Shown: positions 1-6,217 of the stretch, in pieces
Layout of the letters: each line of letters starts with the position of its first letter
How positions within the stretch are numbered: position 1 is the first letter of the stretch
Assembly (NCBI GenBank): GCA_030641945.1
Contig: DAOWLL010000113.1
Coordinates: 1-6,219 of the forward strand
Direction of reading: 5' to 3'
Source of the DNA: Gammaproteobacteria bacterium
GTDB taxonomy: Bacteria; Pseudomonadota; Gammaproteobacteria; SZUA-229
Length of the DNA stretch: 6,219 bases
Notes under the pieces: model-generated
Seen by the model: only the letters and a program-made list of their open reading frames with translations
Told to the model about the DNA's origin: nothing
The model's database searches: none
Position numbers and translations under genes: made by a program

Positions 1-2
1 CT

Positions 3-2597
3 ATAAACTTACTTTCGGACCAGGCCCGTCAGCTGCTTTTTGTCGAGGCACTGGCTGAAAATCCAGCATTATTCAAGGACGAAAACAAATGGCAAGTCAG
101 CACAGCCCTGCTGCGTTTGTTCGATGAGCTTGCATTAAGCGAAGTCAACGCCCTGGAACAAACCAGTGACGCGTGGATTGCAACACTGGGCGAAGCCTAT
201 GACTGTGAACATTCAAACCCGCATTTACAGCATGAGGCTGCGCTGGTCTATACCTTATGGCATGCATGGCAACAACAGCTAAAAGCCAGTGGCCTGCTTG
301 ATGCAACGGCTGCCTATATTGAACGCCTTAAACAGGCCAAAACCCTGGTCAGCAATGTCCAGCACTTTTACCTGATTGCTCCCGGCCAGCTGACGCCATG
401 CGAACAACACTTCGTTGCATCCGCTGCAGCACAGAATATGTGCACAGTCGTCGATTATTCGAACGTACCTGGTGCATCAAAAGATCATCCACGGGCATCA
501 GCATCCCTGTTTATAAATACCGCTTTTGATCGACAGTCTGCGCCGATAAAACAAAGGGCTGATTACTACAAACAGGCTTACAAACCGTCATTACCCTTTT
601 CAATCTTCTATTCCAGCGATGCAGAAACTGAAGCACGTGCTGTCGATCTACAGGTACGTTTATGGCTACTGGATGGCAAACAGAACATCGGTATCGTTTC
701 AGAGGATCGTAAACTCTCACGACGGGTACGCGCCTTACTTGAACGCGCGAATGTTTATATTCAGGACATGGCCGGCTGGTCGCTATCGACCACCAGCGCC
801 GCTGCAGTGCTCGAACGCTGGCTTGAATGTATTGAAGAAGATTTTGATTATCGGCCGATGCTCGACTTGCTCAAATCACACTTTTTCAACTCCGAGCTGG
901 ATCATGCTGAACAGCTCGAAGCCGTCTACCGCCTGGAAAACGACATCATCCTGCACGAGAACATAGCACATGGTATCAAGCGTTATAAAAAACAGCTCGA
1001 ATACCGTTTGCATCGTCTGCAGAACTGGCCAAAAAACACTTACCACAATATTGTCCAGCTACTCGACCAGCTGGATACATCCTCGCGTTATTTACAGCAA
1101 CTTTATCGCTCTGATAAAAAAGTCAGCCTGGGTAATTACCTGGATGCACTGACCGCAAGTCTTCAACAGCTCGGCATCATGACATCGTTTGCTGACGATG
1201 CTGCGGGCATACAGATACTCAATGCCTTCGAAGATATGCGCAACGGCCTGCAGCAGTCTACACCCGAGATGCCCTGGAGCGATTCCAGGACCTGGCTGGG
1301 TATGACGCTGGAGCAGCAGTTATTCAGTCCGCAGACGGCCCCCTCTGCTGTCAGGCTGATGAGCCTGGCACAAGCAGAATGCCAGCATTTCGACGCCCTG
1401 ATTATTGCCGCCGCAGACAAACAACAGTTACCGGGAAAACCGGAAACCTCACCGTTTTTCAATCAGTCGGTGCGCCTGTCCCTGGGACTACCAGACTGGC
1501 AGCAACAGCGTGAATATAAACTTCAGCAATTCAAACGCCTGCTGCATGCATCAGAAGACATTCTTATTACATGCAAGCACAAGGAAAATGGCGAGCCGGT
1601 GCCGCTGTCACCATGGATTGAGGCTCTGCAAACATTCCATGCATTGACTCACGATAACTCGCTACAGAATACGCAGCTTCAACCGTTGCTGGATCAAAAC
1701 ACGTCGGTATTCATATGCGACACCGACAGCTTACCTGGAATACCGCAACAGCCAGCACCATCGCTGCCAGTTGAAGCGATTCCGGCAACAATGTCTGCCA
1801 GCGCACATCAGCGGCTGATCGATTGTCCCTATAAATATTTTGCCGGTGACGGCATGAAACTAAAGCCGCCTGACGAGATACGCGAAGAGCTGCAAAAATC
1901 GGATTATGGTGAACGGGTACACAAAATTCTCAACGCCTTTCACCGGCCAGTGAAGAATCTACCCGAACCTTTTATAGATAAACTCACTGATGAGAACAAA
2001 GACAGGGCAATCGATCACCTGGCAATGATTTCTGAGGCCGTATTCAGGCAGGACATGGAGGACAATACTCTCCATCGCAGCTGGCTGCACAGATGGGTGC
2101 AGCATATTCCCGCGTATATCAACTGGCAGATTAAACAACAGCAGCACTGGACCGTTAGCGAAACCGAGAAGCAGTGCGAAGCCACATTGAATGACATCAA
2201 GCTGACGCTTTATGGCCGGCTTGATCGTGTCGATACTGATGCCGAACATAACAGTCGTCATTGCGTAATCGACTACAAAACGGGATCAAGCGCACGGCAG
2301 GCAGACGTTGATTGCGGCGAGGATGTCCAGCTTGCCAGCTATGCGCTATTGGCAGAGCATACTCACTCGGTTATGTATCTATCGTTGGACGAAGGCAGTG
2401 GCTCAGTCAGAACCAAAGCCAGTCTGGAGGGCGAAGAGCTGCGCTCACTCACCCACGACATCCGTGAGCGATTGCAAACTGTCGTCAGTATGGAACGCGA
2501 AGGCAAGGCCCTGCCCGCCTGGGGTGATCAGAAAACCTGCAGCTACTGTGATTTTACAGGGCTGTGCCGGAAAAAAGTCTGGAGCAACGAAATATAA
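3..2597 (+). CDS. AddB/RecB-like DNA repair protein with C-terminal PD-(D/E)XK iron-sulphur nuclease (5' partial)
   Basis: The frame is open from the left edge to the TAA at 2595-2597, giving 864 residues with the true start off the window. A TTG at 117 is only an internal codon, because family-like sequence (LLSDQARQLL...) lies before it. The body resembles the inactivated superfamily I helicase of AddB-type proteins: a segment IGIVSEDRKLSRRVRALLER near 690-750, then LLKSHFF near 865-890, and EAE-type LAQAECQHFDALIIAA near 1365-1410. I see no Walker A motif. The C-terminal nuclease shows DYGERVH (from 1902), GRLDR (2214-2228), IDYKTG (D at 2271, K at 2277) and QLASY (2328-2342), which are the metal-binding and catalytic elements of PD-(D/E)XK enzymes. 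Cysteines at 1824, 2538, 2547 and 2565 have the C...C-x2-C-x5-C spacing of the AddB/Cas4 4Fe-4S cluster. Related proteobacterial proteins usually sit beside a UvrD/RecB-like helicase; none lies downstream, so a partner would be upstream. Double-strand break repair is inferred from the family. Confidence 0.85.
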   Translation: MNLLSDQARQLLFVEALAENPALFKDENKWQVSTALLRLFDELALSEVNALEQTSDAWIATLGEAYDCEHSNPHLQHEAALVYTLWHAWQQQLKASGLLDATAAYIERLKQAKTLVSNVQHFYLIAPGQLTPCEQHFVASAAAQNMCTVVDYSNVPGASKDHPRASASLFINTAFDRQSAPIKQRADYYKQAYKPSLPFSIFYSSDAETEARAVDLQVRLWLLDGKQNIGIVSEDRKLSRRVRALLERANVYIQDMAGWSLSTTSAAAVLERWLECIEEDFDYRPMLDLLKSHFFNSELDHAEQLEAVYRLENDIILHENIAHGIKRYKKQLEYRLHRLQNWPKNTYHNIVQLLDQLDTSSRYLQQLYRSDKKVSLGNYLDALTASLQQLGIMTSFADDAAGIQILNAFEDMRNGLQQSTPEMPWSDSRTWLGMTLEQQLFSPQTAPSAVRLMSLAQAECQHFDALIIAAADKQQLPGKPETSPFFNQSVRLSLGLPDWQQQREYKLQQFKRLLHASEDILITCKHKENGEPVPLSPWIEALQTFHALTHDNSLQNTQLQPLLDQNTSVFICDTDSLPGIPQQPAPSLPVEAIPATMSASAHQRLIDCPYKYFAGDGMKLKPPDEIREELQKSDYGERVHKILNAFHRPVKNLPEPFIDKLTDENKDRAIDHLAMISEAVFRQDMEDNTLHRSWLHRWVQHIPAYINWQIKQQQHWTVSETEKQCEATLNDIKLTLYGRLDRVDTDAEHNSRHCVIDYKTGSSARQADVDCGEDVQLASYALLAEHTHSVMYLSLDEGSGSVRTKASLEGEELRSLTHDIRERLQTVVSMEREGKALPAWGDQKTCSYCDFTGLCRKKVWSNEI

Positions 2598-2633
2598 AAA
2601 GCCGCTGGTCCCGAAGACACAGCGGCTTTTTTT
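2596..2633. terminator. Bidirectional rho-independent terminator between convergent genes
   Basis: The arm AAAAAGCCGCTG (2596-2607) pairs perfectly with CAGCGGCTTTTT (2620-2631) around a 12-base loop, and a run of seven T follows the GC-rich stem on the plus strand. The A-run before the left arm becomes a U-run when read on the minus strand, so the hairpin can end both the nuclease gene (its stop codon overlaps the first bases) and the convergent lipoprotein gene ending at 2652. Confidence 0.9.
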
Positions 2634-2651
2634 ATCAGCAGCAGGATATAT

Positions 2652-3746
2652 CTACTGTATGGCGTACAACGAGCCGTTTACACTCGAGAAATAAACTGCA
2701 CCATCTTTGACGGTTGGCGATGAATATATCTTGTTATCGCTGCGATATTTCCAGCGCAAGTCACCGCGACTCGAGTTAAGCGCGTACAGATGTGTATCAG
2801 TACTGCCTATGTATACCGTACCAGATGCCACGACAGGCGCTGAAAACACGGGACCTTCTGTTCTAAACTCCCACTGGCGGGCACCATTACCTGCATCGAA
2901 TGAATATACATAGCCATCCTTGCTGCCCACTATAATTCTGTCATCATCAATTGCCGGTGAAGACAGAACCTGGCCCGCTGTTTTCTTGTGCCACATTTCC
3001 TGGCCGGTTTTAATATTGATTGCATGCACCATCTTGGCATCAGTACCAACATAAACCTTGTCACCATCGACAGCGGGTGAAGAATGAATCTTCTGGTGTG
3101 CATTGAAACGCCAGTATTCCTGTCCCGATTTTTTGTCAACGGCAAACAGATAACCGGTCATGGTGCCAAAGAAGACATGATTACCATACACCGCAGGCGA
3201 GCTGTAGACACCACCCTCGGCATCGAAGCTCCATAACTCGTAACCGTTTTCTGCATCAACAGCATAAACATGGCCATCTTCGCTGCCGAAGTAAACAACA
3301 TCACCTATCACAACAGGCGAGGAAGAAACGGGGCCCTCGGTTTTGAATTTCCATTGGGTACCGTGAGTTTCTGTATTGATTGCATACAGGTTTTTGTCCC
3401 AGCTACCCACGTAAAGTATGCCATCGACCAGCGCCGGCGTAGACTCAATGTTGCCATCTGTGCGGAATTTCCAGTTGAGCATGCCGCTGTCAGCATTGAT
3501 GGCATAGAGATAGCCATCATTGCAGCCCTGGTAGATTTCGTCATCACCCGCGACCGGTGATGAATACACCTTGTCAGGTGTCGTATATTTCCACTTCAGC
3601 GTATCCAGTGTTTTCGGACCCGAACCACTTACGACACCACTGCGTGTCGGATCAATGCGGAACATGGAAGTTGTACCAGTACCGCATGAGGATAATGATA
3701 CAGATAAAATCGCCACCGCGGCGATCAACGTGTGTCTGTTTGACAT
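2652..3746 (-). CDS. Outer-membrane-type lipoprotein with eight-bladed PQQ-like beta-propeller
   Basis: The 364-residue protein starts at ATG 3744-3746, with AGGAG six bases upstream. Residues 1-20 are a hydrophobic lipoprotein signal ending in the lipobox LSSC, with C21 the predicted lipidated residue. Glycine follows rather than aspartate, which favours outer-membrane sorting. The rest is repeats of the PQQ-like propeller type: a [YHLFSE]S[SAT]P motif begins at residues 61, 101, 141, 181, 221, 261, 301 and 341, and a tryptophan recurs at 52, 92, 132, 172, 212, 252, 292 and 332. That is an exact 40-residue period without a single insertion or deletion. Each unit reads roughly W-K-F...SSP...VYxGS.DG..YAxDxxxG. 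The chain ends at YAIQ, so the N-terminal WKY strand probably closes the ring. BamB has related repeats, but neither the neighbourhood nor this very regular pattern identifies BamB. The protein could be a scaffold or a periplasmic binding protein; no enzyme domain or catalytic residue is evident. Confidence 0.88.
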   Translation of the reverse strand: MSNRHTLIAAVAILSVSLSSCGTGTTSMFRIDPTRSGVVSGSGPKTLDTLKWKYTTPDKVYSSPVAGDDEIYQGCNDGYLYAINADSGMLNWKFRTDGNIESTPALVDGILYVGSWDKNLYAINTETHGTQWKFKTEGPVSSSPVVIGDVVYFGSEDGHVYAVDAENGYELWSFDAEGGVYSSPAVYGNHVFFGTMTGYLFAVDKKSGQEYWRFNAHQKIHSSPAVDGDKVYVGTDAKMVHAINIKTGQEMWHKKTAGQVLSSPAIDDDRIIVGSKDGYVYSFDAGNGARQWEFRTEGPVFSAPVVASGTVYIGSTDTHLYALNSSRGDLRWKYRSDNKIYSSPTVKDGAVYFSSVNGSLYAIQ

Positions 3747-3752
3747 AGTTAA

Positions 3753-3757
3753 CTCCT
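3753..3757 (-). promoter_or_regulatory. Strong ribosome binding site of the propeller lipoprotein gene
   Basis: The minus strand reads CAGGAGTTAACT directly before ATG. The AGGAG core with a six-base spacer fixes the start at 3746 and puts the lipoprotein signal at the N-terminus. Confidence 0.8.
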
Positions 3758-3796
3758 GAACAACTTTATAGTCTTATAAGCCCGGTTAGAATTTAG

Positions 3797-3813
3797 CTTT
3801 TATAGAATAAAAG
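3797..3813. repeat. AT-rich inverted repeat upstream of the lipoprotein gene
   Basis: CTTTTAT (3797-3803) and ATAAAAG (3807-3813) are perfect 7-base arms around AGA, 51 bases upstream of the lipoprotein start. The position would suit an operator or part of a promoter, but sequence this AT-rich forms such palindromes easily, so a regulatory role is only a possibility. Confidence 0.35.
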
Positions 3814-3903
3814 GATAGTGCACAGAGTTGAAAACGCACTATTTTGGCCGCTTTTTTCGTCCGAATTTCATACAATTACGCATACAAACAGACTGGTTTT
3901 GAA

Positions 3904-3948
3904 CGCAAAGGCCGCAAAGGCCGCAAAGGCGCAGAGAGCGCAGAGATT
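3904..3948. repeat. Five-unit 9-bp tandem repeat (CGCAAAGGC / GCAGAG type)
   Basis: CGCAAAGGC occurs three times with no spacer (3904-3912, 3913-3921, 3922-3930), followed by the related units GCAGAGAGC (3931-3939) and GCAGAGATT (3940-3948). Intergenic repeats of this GCAAAG/GCAGAG style are, from general familiarity, widespread in environmental proteobacterial genomes and lack an agreed function. The 9-base period gives false coding potential (RKGRKGRKG) that should not be annotated as protein. Confidence 0.85.
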
Positions 3949-3974
3949 GCGTGGCGTGTACCGAGATCAATACA

Positions 3975-4020
3975 TGTAATCCGGGGATTCATCGCAGCGA
4001 TTAACAATCCCGGATTTACA
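3975..4020. repeat. REP-like imperfect palindrome with nested palindromic loop
   Basis: TGTAATCCGGGGATT (3975-3989) pairs with AATCCCGGATTTACA (4006-4020), each arm carrying one bulged base. The loop contains the perfect inverted repeat ATCGC-A-GCGAT (3991-4001). The CCGGGATT core and the CGCtGCGat loop resemble REP/BIME palindromes of Gammaproteobacteria. Confidence 0.65.
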
Positions 4021-4022
4021 GT

Positions 4023-4088
4023 ATACATCCATGTATCCTGCCCTACGGGCCAGCTAAAAGCTGTTCAAATTCGAGTCCGATCGAATTT
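4023..4088. repeat. Run of four adjacent perfect hairpins
   Basis: Four perfect inverted repeats follow one another with gaps of zero to three bases: ATACAT-CC-ATGTAT (4023-4036), GCCC-TAC-GGGC (4040-4050), CAGCT-AAA-AGCTG (4051-4063) and AAATTCGA-6-TCGAATTT (4067-4088). They cover 60 of 66 bases and directly follow the REP-like palindrome. The array could be a folded RNA, the body of a mobile repeat, or a DNA-secondary-structure element. Confidence 0.7.
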
Positions 4089-4091
4089 AGT

Positions 4092-4113
4092 CACTGCGTT
4101 ACATCCGGGCTAC
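4092..4113 (-). repeat. REP-type half-site
   Basis: The minus strand reads GTAGCCCGGAT followed by GTAACGCAGTG, which resembles the head of common gammaproteobacterial REP sequences (GTAGCCCGGATG...). Its CCCGGAT core is complementary to the ATCCGGG core at 4009-4015 on the same strand, so the two could be the arms of one REP hairpin separated by the hairpin run. Confidence 0.5.
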
Positions 4114-4158
4114 GAAACTATTCACACACAACATCATTCGCATCTTTTGCGGATAAAA

Positions 4159-4184
4159 CCTCTGTGGCCTCTGTACCTCTGTGG
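4159..4184. repeat. Three-unit tandem repeat CCTCTGTGG
   Basis: CCTCTGTGG (4159-4167), CCTCTGTA (4168-4175) and CCTCTGTGG (4176-4184) are near-tandem units of 9, 8 and 9 bases. Their reverse complement, CCACAGAGG, shares the CAGAG core with the units at 3931-3948, so the two tandem arrays face each other across the hairpin block. Confidence 0.75.
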
Positions 4185-4342
4185 CATTAAATTGAATATT
4201 TACCCACTCAATATAGGGAAGAGCTACTATTTTAAAAGGATTTCGACAGAGACACTGCGCGCAACAGATGACAGGGTGCGATTTACATTCACACAAGAAG
4301 TTTCCTTTGCGTTTAATACCATGTATATACCCGCAATACAGA

Positions 4343-5428
4343 TCAGCCCAGGTTTGCACTATTCCCGGCATGGCACAGCAGTTCGTATGAAATTGTATCC
4401 GCATGGCTGGCGATGGTATCAACCGACAGTTCCCTGCCCCACAGCACCACGCGATCACCGTGACTGGCATCAACGCCCCGAAGATCAACGCATATACTGT
4501 CCATAGAAACACGGCCGACTGTTGGGCACAGATGGTTATTGACCCACACTGGCGTGCCTGAAGGTGCATGCCGGGGATAACCGTCGCCGTAACCGGCTGC
4601 GACTACACCCACAGGCATGTCCTGCGGGCACTGCCATGTGCTGCCATAACCGATGGACTCGCCCTTGCGGACTTGCTGTATGGCTGCCATCCGGGTCTCA
4701 AACTGCATGACGGGTTTGAGGCCAAGATCTTCAGCACTGCGCTCAAGCAATGGCGAGCTTCCATAGAGCATGATGCCGGGCCTGACCCACTCCAGGTGAC
4801 TGTTCGCATTGCTGACAATGGCCGCAGAATTGGCGATACTGCGCTCTACATCATAGTTAGATATTACTTCAATTAAGTTTTCTAACTGATTGTTATTTAA
4901 TGAATGTTTCGGATCATCTGCATTCGCAAAATGTGACATGCAGCGGATACTGTGAACAACTGCAGATGTCCTGAGGGTCTGGTAGGCTGCATCGACCGCA
5001 TCCAGCGGTACGCCCAGTCGATGCATACCGGTATCGATCTTGAGCCAGACATCAAGGCTAAAACGGCTCGCGCTATACAATAGCTCTGCCTGCCACTGCT
5101 GGTGAACCACAGGCTGCAGGTTATGTTCAACGCACAAGCTGAGTTCGTCCTGGTTGGCAAAACCCTGAAGTACGACTACCGGTTTTGAAAAACCGGCGCG
5201 CCTGAGTGCGACTGCTTCCGCAGGCATCGCCACCGCAAATGCATCAGCATCGTCAAGCCTGGCAGCAGCCGTTAACACATCATGACCGTACGCATTAGCC
5301 TTGATCACGGCCATTACTTTGCAGGATGGCGCATACGCCCTTACCTTGCCCAGATTATGCCGCAGGGCATCACCATCAATCTGAATACTCGCGGCGCGCT
5401 CCTTATGCCGTAATAGTCCGTGGTTCAT
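4343..5428 (-). CDS. alr: Alanine racemase
   Basis: This PLP-dependent enzyme interconverts L- and D-alanine in the cytoplasm and supplies D-alanine for peptidoglycan. From ATG 5426-5428 the protein has 361 residues, normal for the family. The PLP lysine is K43 in AVIKANAYGHD. Also present are R137 (DTGMHRLG), R216 (VRPGIMLYG), the second catalytic base Y261 (IGYGSTW), Y280 (AGYGDGYPR), M309 (GRVSMDS) and Y348 (SYELLCHAG), so the active site looks complete. The frame is open further upstream to 5497, but those residues overlap the end of dnaB and are not Alr-like, so the internal ATG is preferred. It lies 7 bases after the dnaB stop and lacks a clear Shine-Dalgarno sequence, which suggests translation coupled to dnaB. 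The tail after YELLCHAG is only NSANLG and lacks the RVPR-type ending of many Alr proteins; this may be lineage variation. The reading frame itself is intact. Confidence 0.94.
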   Translation of the reverse strand: MNHGLLRHKERAASIQIDGDALRHNLGKVRAYAPSCKVMAVIKANAYGHDVLTAAARLDDADAFAVAMPAEAVALRRAGFSKPVVVLQGFANQDELSLCVEHNLQPVVHQQWQAELLYSASRFSLDVWLKIDTGMHRLGVPLDAVDAAYQTLRTSAVVHSIRCMSHFANADDPKHSLNNNQLENLIEVISNYDVERSIANSAAIVSNANSHLEWVRPGIMLYGSSPLLERSAEDLGLKPVMQFETRMAAIQQVRKGESIGYGSTWQCPQDMPVGVVAAGYGDGYPRHAPSGTPVWVNNHLCPTVGRVSMDSICVDLRGVDASHGDRVVLWGRELSVDTIASHADTISYELLCHAGNSANLG

Positions 5429-5435
5429 TGGCAGG

Positions 5436-6086
5436 TCATGGCCCGTCGTTGCTATACATTTCCGGAATATAATTCTCGAACTTGGTGTATTTACCAAGGA
5501 ATGTCAGCACGGATTTGCCAATTGGGCCATTACGCTGCTTGGCGATAATAATTTCTGCCATGCCTTTTTCCGGACTGTCGTCGTTGTAAACCTCATCACG
5601 GTAGATAAATACGATCAGGTCGGCATCCTGCTCGATTGCACCGGATTCACGCAAATCAGACATGATGGGGCGTTTATCAGGACGTTGCTCGAGCGACCGG
5701 TTTAACTGGGACAGCGCGATCACGGGAACGCTCAGCTCTTTGGCCAGAGCCTTGAGGCCGCGCGAGATTTCCGATATTTCGGTGGCCCTGTTCTCGCTAC
5801 CGCCATGAACCTGCATCAACTGAAGATAATCGACCACGACCAGGCCGAGGCCGTGTTTACGTTTCATGCGTCTCGCCCTGGCGCGGATTTCTCCCGGTGA
5901 CATCGCCGGCGTATCATCGATAAACAGGTTTGCTTCAGACAGCATGTGCACGGCAGAGGTGATACGCGGCCAGTCTTCATCGGTAAGCTGGCCGGTGCGG
6001 ATATGATGTTGATCGATGCGTCCGAGCGAAGAAATCATGCGCATCGCCAGCTGCTCACCCGGCATCTCCATACTGAATACCGCCAC
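5436..6086 (-). CDS. dnaB: Replicative DNA helicase DnaB, C-terminal half only (5' truncated by a sequence junction)
   Basis: DnaB is the hexameric helicase that unwinds DNA at the replication fork. The 216 codons start at VAVFSMEMPGEQLAMRM and run through the second half of the RecA-like ATPase domain: Walker B LGLVVVDYLQL (about residues 80-90), SQLNRSLEQR, DLRESGAIEQDAD and the arginine-finger region KQRNGPIG. They end at a normal C-terminus, with TGA at 5436-5438. A typical DnaB has about 460 residues, so the DnaG-interacting N-terminal domain, the linker and Walker A are missing. The 133 bases upstream could hold about 44 more residues and should include the GKT loop, but none of the three minus-strand frames shows it. 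In the DnaB frame the sequence stays open to the edge, yet the peptide (FEYSGHYIQHSCCAYQ) is unlike DnaB. The GTG at 6084-6086 has no ribosome binding site and is probably not a real start. alr follows 7 bases downstream. Confidence 0.88.
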   Translation of the reverse strand: MAVFSMEMPGEQLAMRMISSLGRIDQHHIRTGQLTDEDWPRITSAVHMLSEANLFIDDTPAMSPGEIRARARRMKRKHGLGLVVVDYLQLMQVHGGSENRATEISEISRGLKALAKELSVPVIALSQLNRSLEQRPDKRPIMSDLRESGAIEQDADLIVFIYRDEVYNDDSPEKGMAEIIIAKQRNGPIGKSVLTFLGKYTKFENYIPEMYSNDGP

Positions 6087-6217
6087 AGGTGTCTGAGACT
6101 GATAGGCACAACAGGAATGCTGTATATAATGCCCAGAATACTCAAACCCGCCATGGCAAAGAATACGGTTGCGCCTAAATAGTAGGAAAGGGCAAGGGCC
6201 CCCATAATAGAGGCAAT
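6086..6217 (-). pseudogene. Fragment of a hydrophobic membrane protein, possibly UbiA-family prenyltransferase, joined to dnaB
   Basis: Reading leftward from 6217, this frame gives a coherent membrane-protein sequence: IASIMGALALSYYL, then GATVFFAMAGLSILGII, then YSIPVVPISLRHL. It is a hydrophobic stretch of one or two membrane spans followed by a turn. The G-I-I-Y-S-I-P pattern resembles the GxLYSxPP-type segment of UbiA prenyltransferases, which attach isoprenoid chains to aromatic rings or related acceptors, but the piece is too short to be sure. Both ends are incomplete: the 5' end is off the window, and on the left the frame runs into dnaB DNA and stops at 6035-6037 after WRYSVWRCRVSSWRCA, which looks like an out-of-frame reading. 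The exact switch point is unclear because the bases near 6075-6100 can be read plausibly in both frames. Confidence 0.5.

Larger units (their letters stand above)
3894..4321. mobile_element. Putative MITE-like element bounded by 18-bp terminal inverted repeats
   Basis: The left end TGGTTTTGAACGCAAAGG (3894-3911) and the reverse complement of the right end, TGGTATTAAACGCAAAGG (4304-4321), match at 16 of 18 positions, and the similarity stops sharply on both sides. The 428 bp between the outer ends hold 9-base tandem repeats, REP-like palindromes and consecutive hairpins but no transposase or other gene, as expected of a non-autonomous element. I see no clear target-site duplication. The inner part of the terminal repeat (CGCAAAGG) is the same motif that is tandemly repeated at 3904-3930, so some of the match could reflect a shared repeat motif rather than transposon ends. 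Confidence 0.45.
3747..4342. other. Repeat-rich noncoding spacer between the lipoprotein gene and alr
   Basis: These roughly 600 bases contain no convincing gene. The part next to the lipoprotein start (about 3760-3840) is AT-rich and should hold that gene's promoter, but no -35/-10 pair with good spacing stands out. It includes the palindrome CTTATAAG at 3773-3780 and a longer inverted repeat at 3797-3813. From 3894 to 4321 there is a block of short tandem repeats and hairpins, listed separately. Only 21 bases separate that block from the alr stop codon, and I see no strong rho-independent terminator for alr there. Confidence 0.7.

Noticed and set aside
117..119. TTG as the start of the nuclease gene
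   Set aside because: The frame is open and family-like from the left edge, so this is an internal leucine codon of a gene truncated by the window.
2652..3746. bamB or a PQQ-dependent dehydrogenase
   Set aside because: There is no dehydrogenase catalytic region. The repeats alone do not separate BamB from other propeller lipoproteins, and the neighbours are not the usual der/hisS context.
4060..4080. tRNA T-arm-like sequence (GTTCAAATTCGAG)
   Set aside because: No acceptor stem, D-arm or anticodon arm can be placed around it; it belongs to the hairpin at 4067-4088.
3904..4184. CRISPR array
   Set aside because: The repeat units are 8-9 bases with no regular spacers of 30-40 bases, and no cas genes are present.
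3844..4506. A 220-codon plus-strand reading frame spanning the spacer and the end of alr
   Set aside because: Its protein consists of translated repeats (RKGRKGRKG) and then sequence antisense to alr. It has no family resemblance and no ribosome binding site, so it is a by-product of the repeats.
4099..4569. A 156-codon minus-strand reading frame overlapping the end of alr
   Set aside because: It is an out-of-frame shadow of alr running into the repeat block; only its PGIVQTW stretch was considered as a possible frameshifted Alr tail.
5429..5497. Longer alr start at 5497
   Set aside because: It adds 23 residues unlike Alr N-termini and overlaps dnaB; ATG 5426-5428 gives a normal length.
6086..6217. 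An intein in dnaB explaining the loss of homology
   Set aside because: The sequence is a hydrophobic membrane-type peptide with no intein C-terminal HN plus Cys/Ser/Thr splice signal in the DnaB frame.
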